Assembly (NCBI GenBank): GCA_022575985.1
Contig: JAKSXM010000137.1
Coordinates: 14,092,001-14,156,000 of the forward strand
Direction: 5' to 3'
From: Anagrus nilaparvatae
Taxonomy: Eukaryota; Arthropoda; Insecta; Hymenoptera; Mymaridae
DNA length: 64,000 nt
Under the pieces are notes generated by a model. That model saw nothing but the letters and a program-made list of their open reading frames with translations, did not search any database and was not told the origin of the DNA. The translations under genes and the position numbers were made by a program. Within the stretch, counting starts at the first letter, position 1. The number at the start of each line of letters is the position of its first letter. Of this stretch, positions 12,221-23,720 are shown piece by piece.

Positions 12221-14074
12221 ATGGAAGCTGAAGGAGGCACATTAGTTTGTTGCACAAATCTAGAATGGACCAGCACCAATGGTACCACAGTCAGGAAAGT
12301 AAATTATAAGTCAGCAACAACTCGCCTCTTAAGAAATAGTGCTAAGCAATTAGTAATAGAAGTTCGTCCTGATAAATCAACTAATTGTATAAAATTCAAT
12401 GTTGTTAATTTTGCAGTATTTAACCGATTTATGGCTGAAGGAAAAGCTTCTATCAGTTTAAAAGATGAACGATGTACAATATTTTTTTCAAATGCTCCTG
12501 TTTCTCAATTAATAAATTTTTTAAAATTAATATATATTAAACTTAATGGAAAAGATAACTTAAAAAACCCATTAAAAGATAAAATTCTAGGTAATAAAAT
12601 TACAACAGAAGAAATTAGTCCAGCTACCACTGAAGAAATTAATAAAGCTAAAAGGAAAGCCTTATCAGGTACTCGAGCAACTATTACTACTCCATCTCCA
12701 TCAAATGTCAAAAAAAGAAAATTAATTAATGAAAACTCAGATGGTAGTCCTAAAATTCCTAGAGCCAAAAAATTATTTAATAATCCAACAATTGGCGAAT
12801 TAACAAGTGAGCAATCCATGGTTTTAGACTGCGTTTTAAGGGGAAAAAATGTCTTTTTTACTGGAAGTGCTGGCACTGGAAAGTCTTTTCTCTTGAAAAA
12901 AATTATTGCAGCTCTTCCACCTGATGCAACTGTAGCAACTGCAAGTACAGGAGTGGCAGCTTGTCATATTGGTGGAATTACACTTCATCAGTTTGCAGGA
13001 ATAGGTTTAGGAACTGCTACTTTGGAAAGGTGCAAACAAATGGTTTCAAAATCTACTGCTGGAACAATTTGGAGAAAAACTAAATATTTAATTATTGATG
13101 AAATATCAATGGTAGATGGAGATTATTTTGACAAGATTGAAGCTATTGCTAGATTTACACGAAACAGTGATAAACCTTTTGGTGGAATTCAATTGATTTT
13201 ATGTGGTGACTTTTTTCAACTTCCACCAGTTTCTAAAAGAGATGAAAAAGTAAAGTTTTGTTTTCAAAGTTGTGCATGGTCCAAGTGTGTTGAATTAAAT
13301 TTTGAATTAAAAATGGTTCACAGACAAAAAGATCCAACTTTTGTTAAAATTTTAAATAGTGTTAGATTAGGTAGAGTAACTGACGAAATAACAGAAATTT
13401 TAAAAAGCACCTCAAAAAAAAGCATAGAAAGTGATGGGATTTTAGCAACAAGGCTTTGCTCTCATGTAAAAGATGCTAATGAAATGAATGAAAGTCAATT
13501 AAGTAAGCTTCCTGGTAAACCAAAAGCATTTATTGCTGAAGATTCTGATCCTACAGCAACTAAAATTTTAGACCAACAATTACCGGTTCCTAGTAAATTA
13601 GTATTAAATATTGGAGCACAAGTTATGTTATTAAAAAATATAAATATTAATGCTGGATTAGTAAATGGCGCTAGAGGTGTAATAAGAAAGTTTGAGGATA
13701 ATATTCCAATTGTTCATTTTCGAACTGCAGGTGATTATAAAGCAAATTTAGAAAAATGGAGCATTAAGACTGCAAATGGAGGCACAATATTTAGAAAACA
13801 AATACCTTTGAAACTTGCTTGGGCATTTTCAATACATAAAAGTCAAGGGCTTACTTTAGATTGTGTTGAAATGAATCTTGCTAAAGTTTTTGATTCTGGA
13901 CAAGCTTATGTAGCATTGTCAAGGGCTCAAAGTTTAGAATCTCTAAGAGTCTTAGATTTCAATTCTCAACAAGTTTGGGCAAATAAAGATGTATTAGATT
14001 TTTATAGAAGATTTCAAAGAACTTTAGAAATGTTAGAAATTATACCTTTAGGCAAAAAAAAGAAGTCTTCATAG
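12221..14074 (+). CDS. PIF1: ATP-dependent 5'-3' DNA helicase PIF1
   Basis: A single uninterrupted coding exon of 617 residues, close to the human length. The Walker A motif GSAGTGKS lies at residues 215-222. The Walker B LIIDEISM has its Asp-Glu at 293-294. CGDFFQLPPV is motif III and MVHRQKD is motif IV. The C-terminal IHKSQGLTLDCVE and AYVALSRA are motifs V and VI of superfamily 1B helicases. The roughly 200-residue N-terminal part is Lys/Ser/Thr rich with KKRK and is less conserved; the C-terminus ends in KKKKSS. The family unwinds G-quadruplexes and RNA-DNA hybrids in the nucleus, and in many species in mitochondria. Which compartment applies here is not evident. The gene has no coding introns although its neighbours do. 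It is convergent with PEX16. Confidence 0.95.
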   Translation: MEAEGGTLVCCTNLEWTSTNGTTVRKVNYKSATTRLLRNSAKQLVIEVRPDKSTNCIKFNVVNFAVFNRFMAEGKASISLKDERCTIFFSNAPVSQLINFLKLIYIKLNGKDNLKNPLKDKILGNKITTEEISPATTEEINKAKRKALSGTRATITTPSPSNVKKRKLINENSDGSPKIPRAKKLFNNPTIGELTSEQSMVLDCVLRGKNVFFTGSAGTGKSFLLKKIIAALPPDATVATASTGVAACHIGGITLHQFAGIGLGTATLERCKQMVSKSTAGTIWRKTKYLIIDEISMVDGDYFDKIEAIARFTRNSDKPFGGIQLILCGDFFQLPPVSKRDEKVKFCFQSCAWSKCVELNFELKMVHRQKDPTFVKILNSVRLGRVTDEITEILKSTSKKSIESDGILATRLCSHVKDANEMNESQLSKLPGKPKAFIAEDSDPTATKILDQQLPVPSKLVLNIGAQVMLLKNININAGLVNGARGVIRKFEDNIPIVHFRTAGDYKANLEKWSIKTANGGTIFRKQIPLKLAWAFSIHKSQGLTLDCVEMNLAKVFDSGQAYVALSRAQSLESLRVLDFNSQQVWANKDVLDFYRRFQRTLEMLEIIPLGKKKKSS

Positions 14075-14133
14075 TTTCTTATGTATTGTATTGATTATAC
14101 ACATGACATGTTATTTTTAACAGGGTAAAACCT

Positions 14134-14139
14134 AATAAA
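14134..14139 (+). terminator. candidate PIF1 polyadenylation signal
   Basis: AATAAA lies about 60 bases after the PIF1 stop codon and would give a short 3' UTR. The rest of 14140-14718 is AT-rich spacer towards the convergent PEX16 gene, with nothing else recognisable. Confidence 0.45.
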
Positions 14140-14718
14140 ATAATTAGATAGAAAAATTTATTAAAAAATAATTTATTGTTTTTAATTTTATCAAAACAGA
14201 AATAATTATAACATATTTTGGAATGTTATTTATAATCTTTATTCTATATATTATATTTAAGTAAATATGTAAAATACAATATAAACTTAATATACTTATA
14301 CCTACATAATAAAATTTTGGCAATTCTATGCAAATTTTGTAGACTGTATTTTCTTTTCATAAAAATTTTAAGTGAATCAATTCTTCAATTGTCTGGTTGT
14401 AAATATATTACAATTACGAAGTAAACTTATTCTTTAAATTTTAAAATAAGTCATAAAAGGCCTTTAAATATATATATATATAAATTTAAAATAAAGCTTT
14501 TTTTTATCATTGGCTAAAATTTAAAGTAGTGTAAAATCATCAAAGTTTTTGAGAATAATTATTGCAACAGTAAATCAATTGACAATGTAAATATCAACAC
14601 CTAACATACAATTATTTAAACATTATACATATACTTATTTATATGACTAAAACTGTGTCATGATATTTTGCAATTAAATATAAAATATTTAATTATGAAT
14701 TAAAAATTTTAAAATATT

Positions 14719-15723
14719 TTAACTTGACCACATATAAAAATATGTATTTTGCCAATGTGGTAAATATTTTGCGATTGGATCAGCAATTAGTCTTGCCAAA
14801 GGTACAGTTTTTGAGATAGCATTAAGTATATAAAATATTCTCATACGACTGCAATTATCATAAAATGGCGATCTTAATAGATAAAGTAAAAGCCCAATTC
14901 TCCTCCTACATAATTCTTCTCTCTCTTCTTTAGATAATCTGCTTTCTTGACTGAATATTTTCAAACTTGCAAGATCAATGATAAAAGATAATAACCATGG
15001 ATTCCAATTTTTGGGACCACTTATTGATAAGCATCCAAGATGAAGTAATGGTTTTAATATGTACATTGTCTCTGCTAAAATAATCGATTTTTTCAACAGC
15101 TGTTCATTTGAATCAGCCAATTCTTCTGTTGGTGAAAAAGTTGGTGGAGTCCATGTTCTTACATGACCAGAACTACTCCTAACTGTTCGAATAACCTTTC
15201 CAGATCGTTTTAAAGAAAAAGCTTCTTTTGGCATTTGTACTGTATCATTTTCTTTAACTTTTTCTCTATTCATAGGTGGTATTGCTGGTGTTTGTGTTAT
15301 TCGCTCTTTATATCGAAAAACCAAAAGTAAACGCATAGCAACTTTTAAAAATTGTATCAGTGTTATCACAAACCATCGACCAGCTTCACCCCATACTCGT
15401 TTTGATGATACTTCAAATAAAGCTTCTGTGTAATCAATCACTGTTAACCAAACTTTAAGTTTCGATTGTAACGAAGGTAATTTTAAATCTGGATTTCTAA
15501 TTGATCTAATTAATTGATCATTAAATAATATCATGAGATTTGGTAATGAATAAACAAGCTCTGAAGTAAAATTTGAATTACTGATTCGTCCGGCAGTGAA
15601 AAATGATAAATATTTTATTGTGCTTTCTATATCAGAAAGTGTGCTGGGATTTTTTACAATCCATTGTTTATAATTAAAAAACCAATTATCAAGAAGAGAT
15701 TTAATTTTTAAAGGCACATCCAT
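14719..15723 (-). CDS. PEX16: peroxisomal membrane biogenesis protein peroxin-16
   Basis: A single coding exon of 334 residues, essentially the human length of 336. The N-terminal LLDNWFFNYKQWIVKNPSTLSDIESTI-type region, the SELVYSLPNL segment, and the C-terminal stretch from YILKPLLHLG to the RSPFYDNCSR motif are those of PEX16. The family protein is an integral membrane receptor for PEX3 and helps peroxisomal membrane proteins insert at the ER and peroxisome. A hydrophobic segment around FVITLIQFLKVAMRLLLVF fits a membrane helix. The middle portion (residues about 150-200) is charged and Thr/Ser rich. The start is separated by 312 bases from the divergent PDHX-like gene. Confidence 0.93.
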   Translation of the reverse strand: MDVPLKIKSLLDNWFFNYKQWIVKNPSTLSDIESTIKYLSFFTAGRISNSNFTSELVYSLPNLMILFNDQLIRSIRNPDLKLPSLQSKLKVWLTVIDYTEALFEVSSKRVWGEAGRWFVITLIQFLKVAMRLLLVFRYKERITQTPAIPPMNREKVKENDTVQMPKEAFSLKRSGKVIRTVRSSSGHVRTWTPPTFSPTEELADSNEQLLKKSIILAETMYILKPLLHLGCLSISGPKNWNPWLLSFIIDLASLKIFSQESRLSKEEREELCRRRIGLLLYLLRSPFYDNCSRMRIFYILNAISKTVPLARLIADPIAKYLPHWQNTYFYMWSS

Positions 15724-16035
15724 TATTCAATGTAATGTTAATGGGTAATTTTGGGTGTTGATAAATAATTATTCCTTTTTACAGGTTAAATTCGTAAATA
15801 GGCAATATATAATATTATAAGCACATTTTTACTGTCTTTTAAAATAATAATTTTAGAGCAAGATCCATATTTATTATTTTTTAAATTAACAAACTTTAAA
15901 ACCTTATCACAAACAGAAAAAACCTATAAATAATTACTCTAATTATAAATTCCTAAATTCCTTATCAAGTTTCGTATCAGTGTTATCACCTGATTCTAAA
16001 TTATATGGGAGGGGATTCGACCACGAAAAATAACA
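15724..16035. promoter_or_regulatory. divergent PEX16 / PDHX-like promoter
   Basis: Only 312 bases separate the two start codons of oppositely oriented genes, so both promoters and leaders must lie here unless leader introns exist. No specific factor site is called. Confidence 0.5.
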
Positions 16036-18890
16036 ATGATTTCTGCTATGTTTTCTGCTCCTTTGCCATTGAAAATGGCGTACATGGCAAGTTGCAGGTT
16101 TGGATTTTTAACAGTAAAACAAGTTAAACATGTTGCTCCTAGAATTTTTTTACCAATTAATAATAATTATCAAAAAATACTTTTTCATACCAGTTGGATA
16201 TTGGATGGTAAGTATAATTTAAGTTGTAAAAGAATTGATTTTTTACTATTTTTGAGGTTATATTTGGTATACCAATTCTCTTTTAAAATTAATATTGTAA
16301 TTATTTTTATTTTATTTCTAATTTTATTATTTATTTAAAGAAAATTGCCTGTTTTATTTTCATTTTATCTGCATAATTTGTAATTTATTTTGTTGTTGCA
16401 TTTTTCCCTGTTATGAATAAAGATAAAACAAACATTTAAATATTAATTTTTTAGTTATGCAACCCAATTTTCAATGTTAAAAATGTTATTAAACTTAATA
16501 AACTTTACTTTTTTAAAAAATTAACAGTAAGATTTTATCAACTTAATTGTAATCACTTTTGAAACTATTCATCTAATAATTAAATTTGTGTAATTTGATT
16601 AGAATGTCATTAATTTTATATTTTGTAAAATAAAGTTAAGGGAAAGGAACTTAAAATGCCATCCCTTTCACCAACAATGGAAACTGGAACTATAGTAAAA
16701 TGGATAAAAAAAGAAGGAGATAATGTTAGCCCAGGTGATGCAGTAGCTGATATTCAAACAGATAAGGCTGTGATGACTCTTGAGTTAGACGATGAGCTTA
16801 TTATAGCCAAAATAATAGTATGCTCTTTACAGTCAATTATTGTATACCTTATTTCCCTTTATTAAAATTATTATTTTAGGTAGATGAAGGAAAAACTGTT
16901 AAAGTTGGTGATTTAATAGCTCTTACAGTTGAAGCTGATGAGGATTGGAAATCTGTAGAAGTTCCAAGTCCATCAGGTTCTAATGAGTCTGTTCAATCTA
17001 CTCAATCTACAACATCAGAGCCTGCTTCATCTTCAGCAAATGAACCTATACCTGGACAGTAAGAAAATTTAAATTTTATTATGGATACACTCATATCTTT
17101 ATTAACTTAATTTTAGGCAAAATATTGCTATGCCAGCTCTTTCTCCGACTATGAATACTGGTACAATTGTGAAATGGCTTAAAAATGAAGGTGATAGCAT
17201 TTCTGCTGGAGATTCTTTAGCTGATATACAGACAGACAAAGCAGTCATGTCGTTTGAAGTTGACGAAGATTCAGTTTTAGCAAAAATTTTGGTATTTATA
17301 ACTTTTTTTATTAACCAAAAGCAAAAATATCACCTTCAATTCAAAACAAATTTTTAGGCACCGGAAGGTTCACAAGTAAATGTTGGAGATCTTATTGCTG
17401 TTATTGTTGAACAAGGAATGGATATTTCAAAAATTGTTATACCTTCAAACACAAAAGCAGGAACTGCAACTACAGTTGCTTCTCAAACTACTCCAGCTGC
17501 ACAAACAAGTTCTACGGAAATTTCATCTAAAACTCATACTGCTCCAAGTGGACAGTTAGTATTTTTTTTTTTTTAATTTAATTTTATATCTAGTTCTAAA
17601 ATAATTAAAATTTCAGAGTTTATGGATTAGCTGTTAAGAGACTATTAGAAGAATATGGTTTAAGTTCTGGTTCGATAAAAGGAACTGGCCGACCTAACAG
17701 ACTGTTAAAAAGTGATGTCTTAGAATATATTCAGGCAAACAATGTAAAAAAAGTTGCTCTTAAAACTGGTTTGTTCTTAATATCTTAGTTCTTAAGTATT
17801 TTATTATTCCAGAGCATATAAATAAAAAAATATTGAACTTTTTAATTTAGTTTCCTTACCTGATTCTAAGACTTCGGCCAAGACTTCAGCCAAGACTTCA
17901 GCCTCTTCTACTTCAACAACTACATACACTGGTGGACCATCCACTTTTACAGATTTACCTGTACCCAATATTCGTGCTATAATTGCTAAAAGATTAGGTG
18001 AATCCAAGGTAAGGTAAATTTATTATTAAAATTTGCTTATAATTTTAAGTTTTTATTCATATTTTTAGAGCAATATACCTCACTCTTACGCTAGTATAAA
18101 CATAAATATCGACAAGCTTAATGAAATTCGTAGCTCATTTCGAGCTGATAATGTAAAGCTGTCAGTTAACGATTTTGTAATTAAGGCTGCTGCTCATGCA
18201 TTATCAGAATGTCCTGATGTTAATACTATATATCAAAATGGACAGGTATAATTTAATGTCTTTTGCTATTCCTTAATTACCTACTAATTTTATTTTTAGA
18301 TTGTAAGACAACAAAAAGTAGATATTTCAATTGCTGTAGCAACTCCAACTGGCCTAATCACACCAATTGTTTTTGATGCAAATATGAAGAGTTTAACTCA
18401 AATTTCAGAAGACGTTAAAAAGTTAGCTTTGAAAGCTAAAGAAGGAAAGCTGCAGCCACAAGAATTTCAAGGTGGAAGTTTTTCGTAAGTTTAAAAAGAA
18501 AATTTGTTGAATCATTAAAATAATTAAAATTTAATTGAGTAATAATTATAATAGGATTTCAAACCTTGGAATGTTTGGAATAAAGGAATTTAGTGCCATA
18601 ATTAATCCTCCTCAAACTGCCATACTTGCTGTAGGTACTGGAAGAGAATTATTAGGTAAGTTCAATTAATATATTAGGCAAGAAAAAAAACTAGAGTAAT
18701 AATATAAATAAATTTTGTAACAGATAACTCATTAAAAAAGTCAAATATTATGACAGTAACATTATCATACGATAGAAGAGCGATTGATGACGAACAAGCT
18801 GCAGATTTTCTTGCTGTACTACATGCGATGTTACAAGATCCAACATTTTTAACTGTTGGGAGAGCACAAGCTCTGAGATATTCAGACTAG
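16036..18890 (+). CDS. Pdhx: pyruvate dehydrogenase E3-binding (PDHX-like) subunit with two lipoyl domains
   Basis: Eleven exons: 16036-16207, 16636-16817, 16880-17058, 17117-17291, 17358-17554, 17617-17768, 17851-18008, 18069-18245, 18300-18484, 18555-18655 and 18724-18890; 614 residues. Order: a mitochondrial-type basic leader, two lipoyl domains (lipoyl lysines K101 and K219, each in DIQTDKAVM), an E3/E1-binding domain (about 303-340), and the E2 core from about 395. The core has VSVNDF-like [12 protein letters not shown] and [14 protein letters not shown]. The acetyltransferase motif, D-H-R-x-x-D-G in active E2, reads DRRAIDD here: the catalytic His is Arg577 and the Gly is Asp582. That pattern, including the DDE, is that of protein X/PDHX, which tethers dihydrolipoamide dehydrogenase to the complex and does not transacetylate. 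Vertebrate PDHX has one lipoyl domain; this one has two. A general DLAT label would be the likely automatic annotation. Confidence 0.88.
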
Positions 18891-19968
18891 AAGTTATAAT
18901 TAACGGTACATTAAAAATTAAATTACATTTATTTATTTTAAAAAATTGTTTAAAAAAAATTAAAAGATTTCAGAAAATTAATTTAACGATCAAATTGTAC
19001 AAAGGATTATTTATGTTAGTTAATTTATTCAAGCTTGTAGATAAAGAAAAGTATCAAGTAAATAAATCAACTTAAACTATTTATGTAAAATAATTATCAG
19101 GAAAAAGTTTAATATTGTAGCAATTGTTGTGTTCAAATAGAATAATTGGTTCAAAGAAAAAAAAATAGTCAAAACATTTGTTTAATTAAGGTGTAAATAT
19201 TAATTTTAAGACACCATTCAAATACTAAATTTCAAAAACGCATAAATTTTGTTTTTATTTATGCGAATGGTAAAATGTTTAATAATTTCATTGTAAATAA
19301 AATATATTTATTGTTCACAAATTATAATTTCTATTCCCTTTTTTTATTTTTCAAAAAAAAAAAAAAAAAATGATTAATTAAAACAAAAAAAAATTTATTT
19401 ATATGAAATATTATTTGTCTTTTTCTTTTGTAAATACAATTTTTTTTATATAATATATATACAACTACACATAACTATTTTTAAAAATAGTATTTTTATT
19501 TTCTTTATCGTTATATTATCTAAAATATCTGTTGAGCATGTTTTCATAGGCACGTTAAAAAAAACATTTTTTTTCTTATAAACTAGTTAAAAATTAAATA
19601 TTTTTTTATTTTTATAAAAATTGTATATTTCATTTATATAAAAGTACAGTAATATGTTATTATAATTTTATCAAAATTTATATTTGCATTTTTTTATCAT
19701 GAAAAATTTTAACAGTAGAAGTATAAAAGCTTTTTTTTCCATTCAAAAATATGTATTTCAAAAATATTATATAAGTACTGTACATTTTTTAAGTGAAAAA
19801 TTTGTCTATAAAAAATAAAATACAATATATTGTTTACCTCATTAATAAGAAGTTTCAATTTAAAATTTTTTAAAAATTGCACAAATTTATGTTTTATATA
19901 ATAGAGTATTAAAAATATGATTACAATAAAGATTACCATATTTAATGCAGAAAATATAAATATCTAAT
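18891..19968. other. intergenic region between convergent 3' ends
   Basis: AT-rich spacer. AATAAA at 19296-19301 is a candidate polyadenylation signal for the PDHX-like gene. The remainder holds poly-A and poly-T runs and no credible gene. Confidence 0.45.
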
Positions 19969-21510
19969 TTATGAACTATAGTCTTTATTTAAAATTTGTT
20001 GTGCGGCTCTAATTAGAGGACTTAATGTAGACAGTTGGGCACAATTTCTTAAAAATGGATGAGCCAATAATTCTTCAGCAGATGCTCTTTCGTCAACTTC
20101 AACAGCTAAACATCTTTCTAAAAAGTTTTGAAAAACTGGACTGAGAGAATCCCAAGTAGGTATTGATGGTTTTCCAATTGCTGCTATTAAATACAAAGCT
20201 CTTAAGGTTGTTTCTTTCATATATGGAGGTTCACCTTCAATCATTTCTATAGCCATTATTCCTAATGACCATATATCTACTTTTTTTCCGTATTGTTTAC
20301 GTGTAACAACTTCCGGTGCCATCCAATATGGTGTTCCAACTAATGTCTGCCTTTTTTCATCACCAACAATATTTGCACAAAAACCAAAATCTGTAACCTT
20401 GACAGTTCCATCCATCCCCAGCAAAACATTATCTGATTTAATATCTCTATGAATAATACCCTTTGAATGCAAAAAACTTATGGCTCTTAAAACTTCTCGA
20501 CATACAGCAGCTATTTGAGTTTCTTTCATCATTGTTTCAGTAACAACATCAGTTAATGGACCACCATCTAATAATTCCATTACAACCCAAAGATGATTGT
20601 CGACTAGATATGCATTTAAAAAGTTTACCAGATTAGGATGATGAAATTCTTTTAAGACTTTGATTTCTGTCAATATCAATTCTTTTTTAGGTTGCTTTGT
20701 CAAATCAATATCTTTTATGGCTACTCTATCATTACTCATTAAATCTGTTGCTTCGAATACTACTCCAGATGCACCAGAACCTACTTCTTTACTTTTTTGA
20801 AATCTTAGACGTGGGTCATCACTTTGACAAATATTTCTTAGCTCTTCATAAATTTCTTCTTCACTCCTGCCAGGATATACATTTGTTTTTCTTCTCAATA
20901 CTGGACTTTCATCGTAAACTGTATTGAATGTTTTTTGCTGTTGTTTATTTTCTTCAGTTGGTAATTCATCATAATCATTTATTTTACAACTGTTGAGATC
21001 TTCAAGTATTTCTGTAAATGTTTTTTCTTTTCTTTCTATAAATTGACGAGGAGTAGGTTTTGGTGGCTTTTTGATTTTTGGAGGAAGATCTGGAGGTATC
21101 CTATGTAATTGACTATCTGTAGAACTAGCTGTTGAACCATCCGAATCTCTAGTTTTAGATTTTTTTGCTAGAATTTTATCAATTTCATATGATTCTTCTT
21201 CAATAACATCCACTGTAACAAAAGGCTTAAAAACATCTTCTTGAGGTTTTTTCTTTATTGAATAATTATAAAATTTAATTGCATGCAAAGCTGCAGCTGG
21301 ATGTTCATTTTGTTCAGATTTAGTTATTTGCGTATTTAAAAGTCTTATCCAAGAATCAGGTAAACCTTCCAACTGGCCAGTTTCAGCATTCTTACTTACA
21401 TGAAATTTATGAGATACATTAGTTGGTAGTCCAATTTCACCAACTGTATCAACAACTGGCTGCGGTTGGTGTTTCTTTTTAGAAAAAAATTTAGTAATAC
21501 TGAGACTCAT
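19969..21510 (-). CDS. Pak3: p21-activated Ser/Thr kinase, Pak3 type (group I PAK)
   Basis: A single uninterrupted exon of 513 residues. The N-terminal CRIB motif at about residues 27-42 ([13 protein letters not shown]) binds Rac/Cdc42 and is followed by the autoinhibitory segment [12 protein letters not shown] proline-rich [16 protein letters not shown] (139-154) could bind SH3 partners. The kinase domain starts near 240: glycine loop GSGASG 244-249, catalytic Lys266, HRD 354-356, DFG 374-376, activation loop and TPYWMAPE 393-400. All catalytic residues are present. The short length and the [13 protein letters not shown] start fit the insect Pak3 lineage better than Pak1 or mbt. The family regulates actin and cell adhesion. 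The absence of coding introns is noted. An upstream leader exon may exist but was not located with confidence. Confidence 0.9.
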   Translation of the reverse strand: MSLSITKFFSKKKHQPQPVVDTVGEIGLPTNVSHKFHVSKNAETGQLEGLPDSWIRLLNTQITKSEQNEHPAAALHAIKFYNYSIKKKPQEDVFKPFVTVDVIEEESYEIDKILAKKSKTRDSDGSTASSTDSQLHRIPPDLPPKIKKPPKPTPRQFIERKEKTFTEILEDLNSCKINDYDELPTEENKQQQKTFNTVYDESPVLRRKTNVYPGRSEEEIYEELRNICQSDDPRLRFQKSKEVGSGASGVVFEATDLMSNDRVAIKDIDLTKQPKKELILTEIKVLKEFHHPNLVNFLNAYLVDNHLWVVMELLDGGPLTDVVTETMMKETQIAAVCREVLRAISFLHSKGIIHRDIKSDNVLLGMDGTVKVTDFGFCANIVGDEKRQTLVGTPYWMAPEVVTRKQYGKKVDIWSLGIMAIEMIEGEPPYMKETTLRALYLIAAIGKPSIPTWDSLSPVFQNFLERCLAVEVDERASAEELLAHPFLRNCAQLSTLSPLIRAAQQILNKDYSS

Positions 21511-22394
21511 TTTTTTTAATTATTTATGATCACAAAAACTTTTAAAATCTTTTTACATTTAATTAATAAACTTATTATCACAAAATACTATAAATATATT
21601 ATACATTCATATCAAATTTACGTTAATAAACACTCATGTCTTGCACATATTAATAAAGGACAACACTAGGTAAAAACAAAATAACTTTTTACAATTTATC
21701 CTCATGCCATATCTTGTAAATAGAAATCCAAAATCGTATAAAAATTTCTTATCAAATATTTTTTGACATAATAAACCTAAAAAAAAACAAATAATTTAAG
21801 TGTAATATAAATAATTTATTGAAAGAATTATTGAGTATATAATAATAAAGTATACCTCATTTTGCAATTGAATTTTAACATTTATTTTTCACAGCACACG
21901 TATACATCTTGTACACATTTTGTTATATTATATTAATTAATGATAATTTTAAAGTAATTTCATTCTTTTTATTTATTGTTAAATAGGTTTCAATATTATT
22001 CTCAAGTATAACTTACTATGTATAGAGAAGGAAATTGACTAAATCACTCACTATATACATATATATTGTTAAATACTAATTTTTAATCCAGCACACACAC
22101 ACATATGTTTGCAATTTTGTATACATTAATTGCAAATATGATATGTATGAGTAAGAAATAAATATACAAAGTAAAGTACAAGTAACAAGTGCTACAACAA
22201 TGAACAAATGCAAAAAAAAATATGACTCTCACTATGTTGCTCTCGCTGCTCGAGGACGAATTGAATTAATATATGAGAGCGAGAGGGTAGGGTTATGTCA
22301 CGGAGGGTCACTAACTCATCAGTGACCATTGTGTTACAATGTATATGGAGAATTCCAAAAAATGACTATCAAGGGTCAACGTTAACAAAAATCA
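21511..22394. promoter_or_regulatory. Pak3 upstream region
   Basis: AT-rich DNA upstream of the Pak3 start. A cluster of CTCTCGC and GAGAGCGAGAG near 22238-22285 resembles GAGA-factor sites and is the least AT-rich non-repeat part, so it is a plausible promoter core. No coding sequence is seen. Confidence 0.3.
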
Positions 22395-23010
22395 TAGTAT
22401 ATTTACGGCCCCTGTCCAAAAATTTAAAGAATTTCCCAAATCGCACTTAAAAAATTGCAATTTTAAACCAGTCAATATACGGTTTCATCGGTTTTCTTCC
22501 GGCCACCATCAACTTTAATCTATTATAGATTTTTTGGGTCGTTGATCATGGATTTCGGGGTCTTTTCCGGGAAAAATGTGCGGAACACCCTTAAATTTGT
22601 AAAAACTACCCTTAAAAAGGTGTATTCAAATTTTGAGCGGCCAGATTTGGTCCATTTTTTGGTCTCTGTTCAAGAATTATGGGAACTTTTTTTAATGAAA
22701 AGTTAATATTTCATCCCTTTTAGGGGTAATTTCTGATAATTTAAGGGTAAGAAATTAATTTCTAATAAAAAGTTCCTTGAAATTCTTGTTCAGTGACCCT
22801 GAAACTTATAGTAGACGGAATATCTGGTAGTAGCTGGAAAGAAAACTGACTACCCCCCTTATATTGAATTTGGGGCCTTCTTTTTTTATCGACAAAAGGG
22901 CCGTATAAAATTTTTCTGCGGCAGTGGCGAGAAAATACGACTTTTTCAGCCGCGCAGAGACCGGGAAATACGTGTTTTCCGAGTTGTTTTCGGCCCACTG
23001 ACCAGAAAAA
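22395..23010. repeat. nested repeats: palindromic element inside a copy of a second family
   Basis: Two repeat families are interleaved. The outer one (22395-22478 and about 22850-23010) has the words CCCAAATCGCAC, TTGGGGCATTCT-like and GTCGTATAAAAT, and recurs at 23060, 32160, 33685 and 40428. The inner one, about 22479-22849, is a diverged inverted repeat with TTTTTTGGGTCGTTGATC near its left side and its imperfect complement near its right side. It recurs at 23289, 36838 and 49420. Open frames here are chance. Confidence 0.6.
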
Positions 23011-23049
23011 ACTTTTTTAATAATTTAGGTATTTAAAATGTAAAAATAG

Positions 23050-23250
23050 TGATATTACGATCCATAGCCAGAAAAATAAAGAATGGCTCAAATTGCACGT
23101 TAATTACCTTCCGATGCGAAGCCGAGGTAAACTGCAATTTGGGGCATTCTTTTTTTATGGCCAAAGGTCGTATACGGTACGATTTTTCTGCGTCAAAAGC
23201 GAGAAATAACGTACTTTCGTGGCCACTGACCAGAAAAAAAATGCGTGAGA
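23050..23250 (+). repeat. interspersed repeat, AATGGCCCAAATCGCACG family
   Basis: This copy runs from CCAGAAAAATAAAGAATGG through ACCTTCCGATGCGAAGCC and TGCAATTTGGGGCATTC to the GTCGTATACGG and CACTGACCAGAAAA words. The same order is seen at 40428-40575 and, with inverted ends, at 33685-33987. Confidence 0.6.
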
Positions 23251-23288
23251 CCAGCTTTATTTATTTGATTAACATTTTCTGATAATCT

Positions 23289-23720
23289 CCAGCCAATATA
23301 CGGTTCGGGGTGTCAAGTTTCCGGCCAAGCAGCCTGGCCCTGTACTATAAGTTTTTTTGGTCTTAGATTGCGAATTTCACGGTCTTTTCTGCAAAAAATG
23401 AGTGGAACACCCTAAAATGAGCAAAAACTACCTTTAATAGAAGTATTTTGGTACAAATGGATTTTTATAGTCGCTGATCCTGAATTCCGGGGTCCTACCT
23501 TAATGAAAATTGGCGCTTACCCTCTAAATTAGCAAAAACGAACCCTAAAAGGGGTATATTTTTGATGCATTTCATGTTTTTGCAAATTTAAGGGTAAAGT
23601 GCCAATTTTCATTAAGGTAGGTCCCAGGATAGGTAGAATCCTGAAATTCATGATCAGCGACCCAAAAAACCCATGTGGTCCAAATCCGGACACTGAAAGC
23701 GCCAAAAGACCCCTAAACAA
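23289..23720. repeat. palindromic non-autonomous element (GACCCAAAAAAC family)
   Basis: An inner palindrome, about 23463-23675, folds AGTCGCTGATCCTGAATTCC onto its complement. It contains TACCTTAATGAAAATTGGCG on one arm and the reverse complement on the other. Outer portions are more diverged. The GACCCAAAAAAC word marks the family also present at 49420-49770 and 36838-37914. Confidence 0.6.

Noticed and set aside
16036..18890. Active DLAT (pyruvate dehydrogenase E2)
   Set aside because: Overall architecture fits, but the catalytic His is Arg and the motif ends DD as in PDHX, so it is called PDHX-like.
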